From Neodontobutis hainanensis (taxonomy: Eukaryota > Chordata > Actinopteri > Gobiiformes > Odontobutidae): a stretch of 64,000 bases of DNA. The stretch spans positions 1 through 64,000 of the forward strand of contig JALDNG010000403.1 of NCBI GenBank assembly GCA_024349245.1. The letters run 5' to 3'. Position numbers and translations under genes: made by a program. Below, one piece after another: positions 36,627 through 51,800 of the stretch (the first letter of the stretch is position 1; each line of letters opens with the position of its first letter). The notes below the pieces were generated by a model, which was not told the origin of the DNA, ran no database searches, and saw only the letters and a list, made by a program, of their open reading frames with translations.

Positions 36627-39600
36627 TTAATTACTTTTTACATTCATATATTTTTAATCTATATTTTCTCCGTAAAGAAGGAAAGTACTTAATAGAGAAT
36701 ACCATTACGGTGTAATTACATTTGGACCTTCAAATCTCAAAAATCCACAACAATTTTTATCAATGTGTTCATTTAATAATGAGTTTCTTTTATCCAAAAT
36801 AGGAATAATGAAACAAAGATTCGAGTATTTCATCAATGAATTTTAAAATACATGGAGATTATTTTTTCGCAAATGCCGATATCATAATATTTAAGTACAA
36901 TAAATAATTAAATATTTCTAGTAGTTTAGCAGGATTTACATTCTGATTCTACTTACTTTTAAGTGAAGGGATTAGAGTTTGATATTCTAGATTTTTTAAC
37001 TGTCATAAGATTTATATTTTCAAATTTTATTTGTGAAATAAAATGAACATCATATCCCATGTTTAGATGCATATAATTAGATTTTTAGCTATAATCTCAT
37101 TTGGAAAAAGAATTTAACTCTGTTATTTTTGTTGTAAAGGCAACATAAGTGGCATAATTTTTAACCCTAAATTGAGGCGCATTAAATCTGAAAAATATTT
37201 GATTCATTAGTTTTGATACTTCTGAATTTAAACAATATGTTTTTATTTGACATATATGAAGTCAAAAAAAATACAACAAGCTAAACATAGATATTTTGAT
37301 AAAGCATTGATGTATATTATATTAAAATAAAATCTTCAATAGTATTTAAAAATATAAAAATTATAATTCTATTGGTTACGCAAAAAAATTTAATAATGCG
37401 TTATTCAACATAATTTTATGCTCTAAACTGTCTATTATTTTGAAATATAATTTTCAACAGTTCAAATGATATGTTGAATTTTTTTGTAAATTGTTGAAAT
37501 TTGTTATTTATACTAAAAATCAAAAATTTAAGATGAATTTTTATACGTAAGAATACCATTAAATACTTAAAATTTTCATTTTTCTCGTGAATTTTCTTCA
37601 AGAATTCTTCTTATAATGTTTGAAATATTTCTTTTGAGTTTTTCAATTTAATATAACGTTGAATTTGATCAAAATTACAAAGATTATTGTTATAAAATTT
37701 CAAATACACTTTCCATTTTCCTTATATATTTTTGCAAGAGTATTTACTCTTTTTCATCAGATTAACTTATGTGCAATAATATATCATTAATTCATGTTCT
37801 TAAAAAATATGTTTGTATTGACTGCTAAAATTTTAACCAATAATTTATTGATGTTAAAATATCTATTTTTTAATGTCGACTATATTTCTAATAACGTTCG
37901 AAAATAAAATTTATGGTTGATCTTATACTATATGATTTAAAAATAGAGGCTTTTTAATAGACATAGACTCCTTTCACAAAAAGTGGTATAAAAAAATTAA
38001 TAATTAATTTTATTTTTACAATTTAAGTAAGAATATTCATAGATTGCTTGAAACCGCCATTTCCAGACTGAGGGTGCGTGATGTTTTGTGAAAAGCAAAA
38101 TTTAAAATATTATACATATGTAGTAAACTATATATGATAATATACATTCAATAAATGAATGATGAATACTTCAGACTATTTTATATGATGAATAAATTTT
38201 TCAAAAATATCCCTGTTATAGAGAATTGTTTTCAGATTGTAAATCTGTAAAAGCTTTTGATTACATCACATGACATGAAATATAAGTGTTAAAAAGGTTA
38301 CTAAATTTTAAAATTTTGATAAAATGTATGTCATTTTAGGCAGATAATGATTTAAAGATAAAAATATATAGTATTGCTACATATAAATAAATGAGTAAAT
38401 AAATTATTTTATTACATGTTTAAGAATGTTTTGTGAAGTAATATTAATTTTACACATTTAAATTTTCAGACTTTTACTCAATGATTTAACTAATTTATTA
38501 TTTTGCAAACAAAAATGATTTATCCGTTTTACAGATATTAATTAAATAATATTATTTTATGAATAATTGATATCTATTGTTTTTTATTTGATCTCTATTC
38601 CCTATAAAAAACAATTGAAAACAATTGTGTTAGTGAATTTTAAAATTTTGAAAGGTTTAAATTAATTTTTCTTCTTCATAATGATAATTTTAGAAATTAA
38701 ATATTGTAAAACTGCCGATCGTAACTCAAGTATTTTTAAATTAGGTTAAGGATAAATCATACTCAGTTTAAAGTATTTTTATAATACCTTGGTTTTCTTG
38801 TGTTTTAATCATAGTTAATATAATATTTAACAGAAAAATATCCACTTCTATTTATTAATTTATACATTAAGAGCTTATTTCTAATTTAACCATGTAATGG
38901 ATAAAGTAGTAGGCATTAATAACTTGTAATATTTAAAACGATTTTTAAAAATGACATTTTTTATACCTTTTACAGATGATAAATATATGTTATTTTATCT
39001 TTTATTTAACTGTGTTGATTTTCAATGACGTAAGTTTCACATATTTGATAAATCGATTTTTATTAACTTTGTATTCTTATTTTATCAATAAAATAAATTT
39101 GGTTTTCAATTTGAATGTTAACAGTTCTAACCATGTTATAAAAAATCAAAATGTTGAACAACATAAAAGAATTTTTATTAGAGTGAATTTTAATTTCTAG
39201 TAAAATTATTCAGCTTATTGACATATTTTTATTAAACAAATAAATCAAAATGAATTTCAAACTATTTAATAAATGTTTTCTATGTTAGATTTTTTAGTTA
39301 CAGGGTTACTTTTAAAACATTCAACAACATTTTCAAAATAAATTTTTATTTTTATGAATATTTTAAATATAACCATTAAAACTTATTTTAAACATCAAAA
39401 TTTTAATATTTTTGGATTCAAATTCAAGATAAATCTTGACCATATTTTAATTTAGTTTTTTATGAATCAGAAAGAATTGACAAAAAAATTTAAATGTCTT
39501 CGAATTTCAAATGTCTACAATGATAAATGTATTTAGATTTTTTTAAAAGAGAACTAGTTGTCTGTTTTATGCTGTACTGCAGCTGCGTTATATTAAAGCA

Positions 39601-42600
39601 TGTTTGAATATATTTAACAAGATTATGTAATGTATTCATGTCCATTTATCTTTTTATCTTGAACTATTTGAATAAATTATTCCGGATATAAATTATATTA
39701 TATTTAGTTCAATAGCTCTGTAAACAGTATTAAATATTTCAAATTAAATTGATACAAAGATATCCCATCTCAAACTCTTGATAGAATATAAAAATATCAC
39801 TAAGATACAATTTATTCAAATTACGTGTCAATAAGATCTTTAATATATTACTTTTTACATAGATGCATATTAGAAATAAAATGATATTAAAAATCTATAG
39901 ATGGATAATATTAATATTTTATATCACCAAAGTTGTGTTTATCTTCGTAAATAATTTTTATTGATAAGTGATTTAAAAATTAAAAACAGTTTAAGTTTCA
40001 AATAAAATTTTTACAACAAATATATAACTCCATATAATGCGTTAACTGAAATAGTTATACTTAACTTAACTATTCACATCATTGGATTATGAATATAATT
40101 CATTAAAATTACCATAAATCAATCATATCAAATTATCTTAAATTCTAAATTTATCAGAAATATCAACAGTCTTTTCAACTATATGACTGATGAAAATTTA
40201 TTCAGATTAAAATTTACCAAATCCAATTAAACTAAGTTAATTTCAGAGAAATTCAAATCATCTTCGTGTTGAATAATTTCATATTTTGATAAAATTTTAG
40301 AATAAAATAAATTTCATTTATTTTCATGATAACCCAACAAAAGTATTTCGTTGATTATAAAATAATTTTTGTCAAAAAATTGTTTTGGATTTAAATGAAT
40401 AATACTTTGAGGCTTTATACAAAACATTAAAAAGATCTCGATGGTTAAAAAGAAAATATTATTGGTTTGGTTGATCAATACGCATTATTATTTTCAGAAA
40501 TGATAAAAAATAAAAAACAAAGGTGAAATTATATTTTTGGTTGAATAAGACGAAAGAGATATTATGCAACTTTTATCAAAATTATATCGTTAAAACAAAT
40601 TTTACAAACATATTATTAATTATCCATCACGCGTATTTTAATTTCTCACCATCATAAATATATATTATAAATCTATTTTAAATTCGAAGCTTGCTAGTTA
40701 TTAAATCGAGTAAATTTATACAAAAACAATAAAAATACAGCCTATTTTAAATGAATCGTCAGACGGTAAACGTTTTCATAAATTCAATCATGGTATGAAT
40801 GTTAATAAGAATGAATTTTTGATTCGTTTCGTGAGATTTTAATTTCCAGAAAACTTTTTTGAAAATCAAACTCAAGTAATTTTTCAAGATAATCAGGATA
40901 ATGTTCAAAATAATGTTTATTATTTCGCCAGACCGTCAAAAACGTAGTTGAAATAATTATCTTTGAATAAAATTTAATATAAATTTGAGGAAAAATACAT
41001 TATTTATCAAAATCTCTGAAAAGTCGAACATATTTAACACATCAAACTGATAAATATTTAAATTCAATTAATTAAAATGATATTAAATAAATTTTAAATG
41101 TTTCTATCAAAGTATTTATTAAATTATAGAAATTTAATGATTTCGGGTGTCGAGATAAATTATTCATCTCGAATTTATTGAATAAAATATTTACTAAATT
41201 AAAACAACTTATTATTTTCTATCATAATAGAAGATTATAAATAGCATTAAATTTCGCCGATGTCATAGGATATGATTATGAATTTTCCTGATTGCGATCT
41301 TTACAAAGAGCAAAAGTAACTAATTATATAGAATGTAGATCGTGCAATTGATAACTATCTCTTTTCAAAAACATAAATTAGTATCTAGCACATTTAATTT
41401 TTTTCCCCACATTCATCAAAATTGTAGAAATTAATTAAAATAGTTGAAAACCTAAACATTTTAACCCCTAAGATCAATAAATTTCAATGGTATGTTTATT
41501 TATAAGTTCTCGTTTCATAAGGAGAAAAATAAATTTGTGTTAATTTCATTTCACATGTAAATTTCAGATTGTTTGTGTAAATATATCAAACATAAAATAT
41601 CATCTGATTTCGAAAATTTTCCTTTTTATACGAAGAGTTTTATGTTTAATAATTTATATTTTCTCTTCATAGTGGAAATTAATCAAAAAATTATCAATAC
41701 TCTACAACTGGAGGAAGATAAAATTTAATATATTTTTTGAATACATAAATTCGAAAGTCAAATTTTCACAAAATGCTTCAGACGATAAAATTTATACTCG
41801 AAAGCTTCACAAAATGGTAATATATTAAAGCGCTTACTTTCTCACGCCGAGAATGCAAATGATAATTATCTCTATTTCTATGCTCAAAACAGAATATACT
41901 CTTGCATAAACAAAGTATGAATACTATTTCCCTCAATTCTAATTCATAAAATAAGAAATATCACGAATATCGGTCCAATTTTTTGTTCGAGTTTCTTCTA
42001 AATTGACATTCTATTTACTGCTTCGTTCAATAAGTTAAATTATATACTTGAATAAGAAGCAATCTGAAGCATAAAACCTACTTATTAATAAAATTCAACA
42101 CTCTAAGTTAATTAACAAGATAATTCTGAAGTATTTCAAAGAAATTATCACTGGATATTAAATAAAATTTTTTTAAATAGATATCAAACATTCTTCTCAA
42201 AGTTTTCAAAAGTGAAATGAAACATGAATTGTGCATTGTATGTTCAAAGGATTGCAAGAGAATGAAAATGAGTTCTTACGAGAACTTTTTATTGACACCG
42301 CATGTTAGATTCAACATATTTGTAGAAAAAAAATAAACGCCCAAATGTTGCAATAAAAAATAATTTTATCCAGAAAACTACATCACATATAATAAATATC
42401 CATAATCTTATGAACAGGAAATTAGATTTTGAGAGAAAGTTTAAATCAAATTAAGTATTTTTGCTGATTTCGAAACTAATTGGATTTTTAACGTAATTTA
42501 AAAAATTGTAACATGAAAACTTATAGAGCTGATTAATATCTATAGAGAATGATAATAATATATGAAATTACATTTTAGTTTTCCCGAAGTATTAAAAATA

Positions 42601-43060
42601 ATAGTAATAATAGATTTCAACAAGGTATATAAGAGATTATGTTTAATTTAATCCACATAACATTTTCAGTCCGTTTTTCTTTCAAATTTAGAAGATTTGT
42701 CAAAGTATCCTTGATTAGAAAATGAGGACTTATAATAGGTGGGATTTCTTATGATTCTTTCTTTTGAATTACGATTACAGTTTTATCTAATTATGTGAAT
42801 TTTATTTTTAATTTGTTTATCTTAGAACATAGGGAAACATGCTATATTGATAATTTTCAATGAAATCAGTGCTTTATGAAAATGAATATTATTTATATCA
42901 ATTATACGGGATAAATGAATTCGAGACAATTTCATTTTCATTCAAACATATTTCAATTTATAAAGTGTTCAAATAAATTATGATAAAAAACAAACTTTTG
43001 TTTCAATGATGATTTTCGAAGATATATGATTTTATATTTTATATCTGTCCATTTTTAAAA

Positions 43061-43073
43061 TATATATATATAT
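43061..43073. repeat. short TA run
   Basis: A run of alternating AT bases is followed by ctgtgtttgtgttttt, slightly TG-rich. It is a minor microsatellite of no evident importance. Confidence 0.6.
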
Positions 43074-45721
43074 CTGTGTTTGTGTTTTTAATTTGAAAGA
43101 CATCCAAAATTTGTAAAATCATATAAAATGCAGTTATAACTTTATCTCGTCTTAAATTTTTGAAATTTAAGATTCAATATCGTGTCCAAAATTTTATTGT
43201 TTTTGATATAGTTTTAACCATCCTTACCTATTATGTCGAAGCATAAACAAAAAACCAGGAGTCTAAATTATACCGCTTACACAAATAAAAAAAGTACACT
43301 TTTCTTTTCATCTCAGATATTTAAATTGTAATTCTCATCAATCATTAAAAAATGCTGTTTATATACCATTTTTTAAAGACCTTATTTGACAATTAATCAA
43401 TCAACATTTGGTTAATTTTTATGGCAAATAGATGACATATCTGTCAAAGTTATTATTTCTTCCATTTGCAGCATTGAACATTTTATTTTAAAAGCCATAC
43501 AACAACAACTTTATCAGTGTTATTGGAAAACGCTAAAAAAATAAAAACATTTTGATAAATTATTAATTTTAAATTAAAAATGTAGATTTTGACGAATTAT
43601 TTTAAGATCTCTAAAATATTTTAATTTGTTTTTTGGTTTAATTTTATCCTTTTGTTTCGATAGATTTTTAGATATATAGTATCATTGATCAATCGGTCTG
43701 TATATGATATCCCTAAAATCAAAAAATTATTGTTTTAAATTTAAAATTGAATTCAAAAAAATACATTTTTTTTGGATAAAAGAGTATTTAACACTGTTAA
43801 TTTATAAATAAATATATTTTTAAGATCGTCTATGTTTCACCTGAATAATTTAATTTGATTTTAACATTCATAAATAGATTAAATTTTTGTGCATCATTTT
43901 CTTATTATATTTTTAATTTAGATATTTGAAATCGTCATATTTTAATCACAAAGAGAATTTATGTTTTACCCTAATTTTAATAAGCTATAGAGATGGGAAA
44001 ATTCTGGATGATATTTTTGAATATAAACATGATGAAATTTAAACTATTTATTGATGTTATAAATTAATATTACATAACATTAAAATTAATATTTTGTTAA
44101 TTCTTATTTTCTTTTTTAACGTCTTTCATATAAATCAAAACAGGGAGACGAATAAATGTCAATAAAATCATTTATCGAATTTATAAATATTGGATAAAAT
44201 ATATTTCCAAAATAAGATGAAAAAATATTAAAAGCCTAGCTTATTAATGTGTGGATTTTTGACTTCAAAAAAACATATTTCAATCTTGAATATTCAGTTT
44301 CGTGATTGATGAAAAATCTAGTTTAAAAAAAATAATTTTTAAACGTCGAAATCATGAAAATTTTATTTAATGAGCTATAAATCGACTTGAAAATATGATT
44401 ATAGATTTCTTAGCATTGTGTTTGTCATTGATATGCGAAAAAAAAACAAAAAAGTTGAAATAAATTCAAACGACACCACAGTATATGAAAGTAACACATA
44501 AAATCTGATTGACAAAAGTCAAAACCTAGATATATACACAAAGGAATTTCTCAAATTAATTGATAAATACATCCAGATGTTACATAATCTAAATCAGTTA
44601 TTTTCAAGTTATAAAATATTCAAATGCCGTGGTGTATGAATGGAGTTCAGATTATTTTAAATAATAAAAACTGATTTAAAAACATATGTATGCACTTATA
44701 GCCAAATTAAGATTTAAATGAAAATATTTATCGATTATATTTAAAATTTTTCTCTCATTTTATCCAAAGATTTTAAGAATGTGAAGATTAAAGAAAGTAA
44801 TATTTAATTTTTAATCAACATTATATCACAAATCTACTGAGATTCAATTTTGAATTTTTTGTCAAAATAATTTTTGATCATTTTAAGTAATTTTTTATCT
44901 CCATTTTGACCTGATAATCTTATTATGAGCTAATTTTAAAAGTCACATATTATTAAATAATATAAAAATTCATCCAACAATGGAATGACAGAAAATAATA
45001 AATAAATCGTGCAAATTTAACAGTTTCACAAGTATTCGTTTCTAAGAGCTTTAAACTTTAAATCATTTTTGAAGGAAAATCAAAAACAGTAATTATTACA
45101 AAATTTTAACTTTATTTGATTTTTTAACACTTACCGTTAAACATTTGAGAATAATCTTTTTGAATAAAAAAATTCATAATGTATTTACACCACAATTAAG
45201 TTAATTGGTTGAACAGTTTGAGTTTCAGGAAACGGTAAAAAATGAGAAAATTTGATAACAAAAACAAATAATGATAATGAGGTAAAACAATTAAAAATTT
45301 CAGAAAATTTTAAAGTGAAATTGTTTATAAACTGATACAAGTCTATTAAAAAGGTAGTCCTTAATTTGATATATTCGAAAAAATATTTGAGTTTTTAAAC
45401 AAAATATCAACATTTTTTATTTTGAATTTAAATATATTATCAATATTTTTTGATTAAGACAGGTGATATTTGAAATCTTATTGTTTTTATTCATAAAATA
45501 TTGTTCTATGAAGAAAAATATACATAATATGGATTGAAATCTTAATGAAAATTTTTTATTTAATCTGACTATGAGTTTAGTTTAATATAGAGATTTTAAT
45601 TTTATCAAAAGATTGTAAATATAATTTAGTGACATCAAAAAGAAAAAATTATAATGATTTCATTGTTTCGAAAAAACTTTGCTGTAATTTTAATATTTTG
45701 TCACTTTTTGTACCAATACAG

Positions 45722-45847
45722 GCATCGAATCATTTAACTTTCATCAGAGATTGTTACAGAGATATGGACGCCATAAACAGACGAAGTGACGGTGAGGTAT
45801 TTAGTGGGATTAAATTGACACTTGATGAATCAGATATTTACACCTGA
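45722..45847 (+). CDS. exon-like segment, unknown protein
   Basis: A pyrimidine-rich tract ending in caatacag (AG at 45,720-45,721) looks like a splice acceptor. The following bases are much less AT-rich than the surroundings and read ASNHLTFIRDCYRDMDAINR, then RSDGEVFSGIKLTLDESDIYT, then TGA at 45,845. Two donor-like sites lie inside or after: ACG|GTGAGG with the cut after 45,791, and CTAA|GTAAGC with the cut after 45,890. It could thus be an internal exon of about 70 bases or a 3'-terminal coding exon. The open frame also runs upstream to an ATG at 45,629, but that part has background composition. I do not recognise the protein. Alternatives are an unrecognised transposon fragment or a non-coding conserved block. 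Confidence 0.35.
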   Translation, partial: ASNHLTFIRDCYRDMDAINRRSDGEVFSGIKLTLDESDIYT

Positions 45848-45899
45848 ATGAGGATGCCGAATAGACAGTAGATCTGAACGCCAAAACTAAGTAAGCATA

Positions 45900-48800
45900 T
45901 CTAAACTAAAAAAATTTTTAAAAAATGAAATCGTCATTGAACAGACTTAGTTGAGAAGTTTTAATTATGCTTACTCATCAAAAAAATTATTCAATTCAAT
46001 ACAAATGATTTTTCGACAAAGATATAAATATATCTTCACATTAAAGATGATAAAATTGTAAAACATATACTCTTCAATATTTTTATTATTGTCCTGAATA
46101 ATAAAAATCAAAAATCAAAAAATGTATTCATATTATTCTAAAATATAATAAAAGTATAAAATAATTTTTAGTCTTAAAATTTTAAATCATATTAACATAT
46201 TTGATGGTTTTTATCAAATAAGCACAATGAAGGATAAAATTATTTTAAAAGTTCTATTAATAATCAAATAGTTATCACTTATAAGGATAATTTGTAGTTT
46301 ATTTTCTTTCTTACTACAAAACACAATTGATTTTTTGCTTATCTGAAATACTGAGGCTTGTATACTGTTTTATTTTTGAAGGGCGCAAAAGGGGATTGAT
46401 AAAAATCATCATTTTATAATATTTGTTTATTCTTGGAATACTAAAAGTAATTTTTTGATAAAATATTTTACGCTTTATGTTTATATGACATTAAGAGTTA
46501 GTTTTTTTGTTTAATTGTGAATATTTTGAAAATGTAATGTTATACATATAAGAATTAATCACATTTAGATACCTTAATTTTTTTAAAATCTTTGAATTTT
46601 ATATTAATTTAAATATAAAACTTTGAAAACCAATATTACATATTTAGGAAAATTTTTTGACAAAGGCTATCTATTTCCAATTTAATTGATTATTTATCTT
46701 TGCTAATAGCCACAATAATGTGATAGATATTATGGTGTTCTCCTCTTTTTAACAATGTATTATTTCTTTGATATTTTTGATGTTAAATTTGTTTTTAGTA
46801 TTCTGAAAAGTCCCTGAGAGAAGCATAACATTTATTTTTGTATGTTTTCTTCTCATGTATTATATCTTGTGAATAATTTATGAATGTTGATATATTAATT
46901 TGTATTATTTACCCTAAATATAAAATTTGTTAAAGATTTTATAAATACATATTAAAAAGGAATATTCTTTGTAAAATCAGCATAATTGAAACAAATTGAT
47001 TTTTTTTCGTATCAATGAGATATGATTATACCTTTTAAGATTAATGTGTAAATTTATATCGAAAACAAATTAGACAACAAATTTTTTTAATTTTGTAATT
47101 CCTGGATTATATTAAAAATATAATGAATCTCTTAATAACTTAAAATAAAATATTAGACTTTTTCAAATTATTTTATGCAGAATAAAATGAATTAGCTTAC
47201 GTTATAATAAAAAAACAAAAAAGCTTTTTTTTATTAAAATATTAAATTTATATATCATAGATGACTTTCTTTAAATTCATTTTGGCTTTTAATTATTTTA
47301 TAAGATAACAGTTAAGTAATTATTGAACATATAAAATCAACTATTACATGAAAATCAGCGAAAAAAATTCATTGACTTTTTTAGATTTTTATACAGTTAA
47401 GGATTTCAAAAAATGAAATTTTTTGACATTGTTGAAAATATGCTGAGAACATGGTGTTTAGTATCAATTTTATTTTATGTGAAATACAACCCAGATAACT
47501 GTGAATCTAATTTATTTAAAATTTAATTGAAAGTTATGTTATTAAAAATCTTGATAAAAAAAGAAAAAGATCATAAATTTTTACTTCTTACAGGATAACC
47601 CTTCGTAAATTATTATTTTTTTAATTTGTTTGTGTTTGAATAAAAGTTTGTAACCGAAAAAATATTTTTGGTAGATTCTTTAGACCATTTAAAATCTGGA
47701 AGAATATATGTTTCGAAAATTTATCCTAATAAGACTGTAATTCATTACTATTAAAGATAAAAAAATTTAGAAAATTTTTTTTACAAAGTTTATATCAAAA
47801 ATAAGAAATTTTATCCTTTGCTAAATGGCACTATGATCATGATTCTTGTTAATATATGAAAAGATAAAAATTATTTTATACTTCTCTTTTAGCTATAAAA
47901 TAAAATCGTATATCCATCATTTAACAAATCTTATTTTATCCAGCCATTGATAGTATGATTAAGATCATCTATAATTTACGAATTAAAAAAATAATAATAT
48001 CATTCCTATCTAGTCTGTAAAATGGATAGTTTTATATCAATTTCAGTTGATGTATCAATGTATTCAGTCAATTTTTAATGAAAAGTCCCATGTATATTTT
48101 GTTAAACTCGTTTTCATAAAAAATACGAGGGTGGAAAATAGCTGTAGAAATTTGTTTAAAAACTTTAAATTATTTTTATAGATATCCCATTATCAAGGTA
48201 AGTGTTATTAAAGAGGTAATATATGCGATAAAATTGTTTCTCCAATAGGTTTTTCAACAAGACAAATCTGAGTTTTAGATTCATTCGTTTTGAATAAATA
48301 ACAAAATAAATTTTTGAAAATAAAAACTTATTTGCGAATTTCATATAATTTAGCATTGAAATGATAAGATTTTATTAACTTTTTTTGATAGATGATCAAT
48401 ATTAATTTTAATCGCTGAGATAATTTTGTTTTTTTTTGACCTAATCATTTCTAGAAAGATTATACAAAGAGTCTTTCATTTTATTTTCGAGGAATTTGTG
48501 ACACGTAGAAAGATAAAATCGATTATTAATTTCATAAATTTACATCAATAGTTAACAATATTATTAATGATTTTTTTCATATGAGAAATTATATTTAAAA
48601 TCTTGAAAGATTAAACATTCAAAACAAAAATCAAAAATTCTTTTTTTCATATGAAACCCATTTTATCTTGATATAAAACTCGAGGGTAGACAGCATGTGA
48701 AATCCAAATTTTAAAATTTAATGGATAATACATGTTGACATATATATCATGTGTTTCTTTACAACTCAAATGAATTGCTTTTCAAATGATGTATATATAT

Positions 48801-51800
48801 GATATCATATCTTGTATAAAAAATATAAAAGCCTGGGCTTTTTTTATAAATGTATGGTTCTATTAATATTTGAAGTTAAATATAAGCTCTACGATCATAA
48901 TTAGAAAATATGTCATTGGAATTAATTTTAAATTTCATTGTTTATACGTCTGATTATATCTCGATAATTTATGACAGATAACCATTGTTTGATTTTTCAT
49001 CTTTATATGTTATGAATTACAAATCTGAATGTAAAATAGTATTAATTGTTTTGAAGGTTCATACTCCATTACCCATAATAAACAACTAATTTAGATAACT
49101 GAAATGATAGGATATTTCGTCTTAATTTTTTCTTTTGTAAAAAATATAAATTCAACGATATCGATGCTAAAATACTGAAAATTAAATATTTAAGGTTCTG
49201 ATCATCGAAAATACGAATCTTTTAAATTTCTAGATTTATATTAAATAGACATACTGAAAATTAGAAAAATATATATTTGGTTTATGAATGGAATTTTCTG
49301 AAATAATAACCGTAAGTTGTTTCATATTTTACCATATTAAGGTCATTACCAAATAATATGAATCTTAAATTATGAACATAATTTGGATAAAATACATTTC
49401 GACAACTAAGATTACCAAACTGAATAATTCTAGCATTTTTGACATTTAGAATTTTAAAAAACTTCATTTGTCTTAGAAATTTATCAAATATATGGATCGT
49501 GTGATTTAAGGAATATATTTGATACACAGAACTAATCTATCTTAAAAACAACATAAAATCTTTTTAAGATGTTTAAAAAAATGTTGAATGAAAATTTATC
49601 TTTGAAATTTTGATAAATCAAGTTAAACAACAAATAACTTCTCAATATTTAAATATATATAATTTTGAGGAATAATCATTTCGGAAAATTTTTTTTCAAG
49701 ATTTATCGATATTGTTCAACGATAGATCGATCATTACTCATTATATTTTTGGTTTTATATTTAGAAACATAAAGATATGATAGGAAATGACGTCTTTTGA
49801 CATATTTATTATCTTTAGGGTATTTACAACAAAAATAATGAGTTTCAATTGATGACTTGTTTATATATAATATGAGAAAAAATTTTTCCTTAATTTTATT
49901 CATCCAATTAATGATCATAAATTCTTAGAAATAGTAACAAATACAGGTATTACCACAATCGTTCCATAAAATTATTATTGTCAATGGATCTATTAAAGGA
50001 TATTGAAAGTTAACAAACCTTCTTTATTATTTCACAAAATTATCAATATGATCCAAAATAAACTATTTGTAATTAAGGGAGATAATTTTTTATTTATAGA
50101 AGTCTAAAAGAATATATATTAAAAGTCGTTATATATTATTTCAATCACAAATCAAATCATAATAATATACATTGCAAAATCAAATTCTAATGTTGAAACA
50201 TGTTAGTTATTAAAACTGATTTGTTTTGTTCGTCGAGTTTTTTAAAAGCAGTTCAATGAATATTTCATACATCTTTAAATTTTAATTTATTTCTATGAAT
50301 TTGATAATTTAGATAGTTTATTCAGAAAGACTTTTGAGTGCCGTTAAATATATATTTTAGTTGATTTTATTTTTGAGTGTGCAGCTTGTATTTACGGTTA
50401 ATTAAACTTTATAAATAAATAAAATACATTAAATTTTGACATTTACTTTTCATGAATTTATAATTCACATATGGTACCACCTTAATAATCTCTAATTTGA
50501 CGAATAAACTATTGTATTTATAAGCTATGAGAATTCTAGAAAAATCTGAATTAATCATTGTGATTTCCACACTACTTTTTCCTCATAAAATTTATTAAAT
50601 TTACTGAGTCATCGTTGAATAATAGGAATGATTGTGATATTAAGAGGCTTGAAATAAATTGCAAAGTGATGCTAGCATTGTTCTCATTCAAGCAGTGATG
50701 AAATTATAAAGTGATAAGTTGTTTTCAGAAAATCATTTTGTTTAAAATCCATCATTCTGTGAAAAATATTTCCCCATAATTATTTTTATTTTAATATTTT
50801 TAAGAGTTGTTATTTTTCTTATTATTCTTTTTAAATAAGAAATTAAAATAAAGCTGTAAGGTTAATATTTACAATCTAGTTTTTACTATTTTCTATCTCT
50901 TTCTAATAATTGACATCTACGTCAATTGTTTTTTTTGAATTTATCACAGGTTTAGCTTGATATGTAAAATTTAAATGTTAGAATCTTCATAAAATTCATT
51001 TAATTAGTCTCAAAAATTTTTATTTTGAAATGTAAAATCCTCAGATAGAATAGTTATAGATTTTAATTTTCATATCTATGAGTTCGATGAGAATTCATAA
51101 AGTTCTATTATCAAGTAAAACTTCTTGAACGAATAATATATTTTATCTTTTCAAATAAATCTAAGGAATGGTATGATGGTTAATCTTTGATAAAAATAAT
51201 ATTATGACGCACAGGATTTTGAATTTAGTGCATCTTCGAATTTTATATTGTTTCATAGACATTAATTCAAACTAAATGAGCTTATTATGTTATAACTAAA
51301 ATGGTCTGGTCGAAGGCTTAAAATGTATGAGAAAAATTTATTTTATTTTTAAATACTAATTCATAACAAAACCTCTGAGTAGATAAGTGCGTGTGTAAAT
51401 ATGAAAATTTAGCTTTACATTTTTTATCCTTAATATATTTTTATTCTTAATTTAAAAAATTACTGAATTGAGTCAATATGGTTAAAATAATAATATTTGA
51501 ACTGAATGTTCATTCAGAATTTACTATCTTACAATATTAAGTTTTTTGATTTTGTTTAACTCACAAAAGTTAAGTGAATTTATTCATTAAAATTATTTTT
51601 TCAAAGGTTAATAATCTTTACAATTTCTAATTAGTGATCTGACCCCTTGATAGGGATGATTTTATTTTCAAATGTGTCAATGTTTGTTGATTTAAAATGA
51701 AAATTTCACAATTAGAAATAATATCTTTCATATCTTTGCGGTGGACTTAAAACTAATATGGTAAATTAAAATTGATGTTTATCAATCATTATATTTTGTT

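Larger units (their letters stand above)
35701..45700. other. 10 kb AT-rich desert, no gene seen
   Basis: No family was recognised on either strand. The longest frame (36,324-36,626 plus, 100 codons, including FKELYYAFKDNFHELF) is at the edge of what chance gives here and shows no known motif. A short GC-raised run near 38,053-38,080 and the text near 42,240-42,310 were read without result. A short TA run lies at about 43,061-43,073. Confidence 0.5.
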
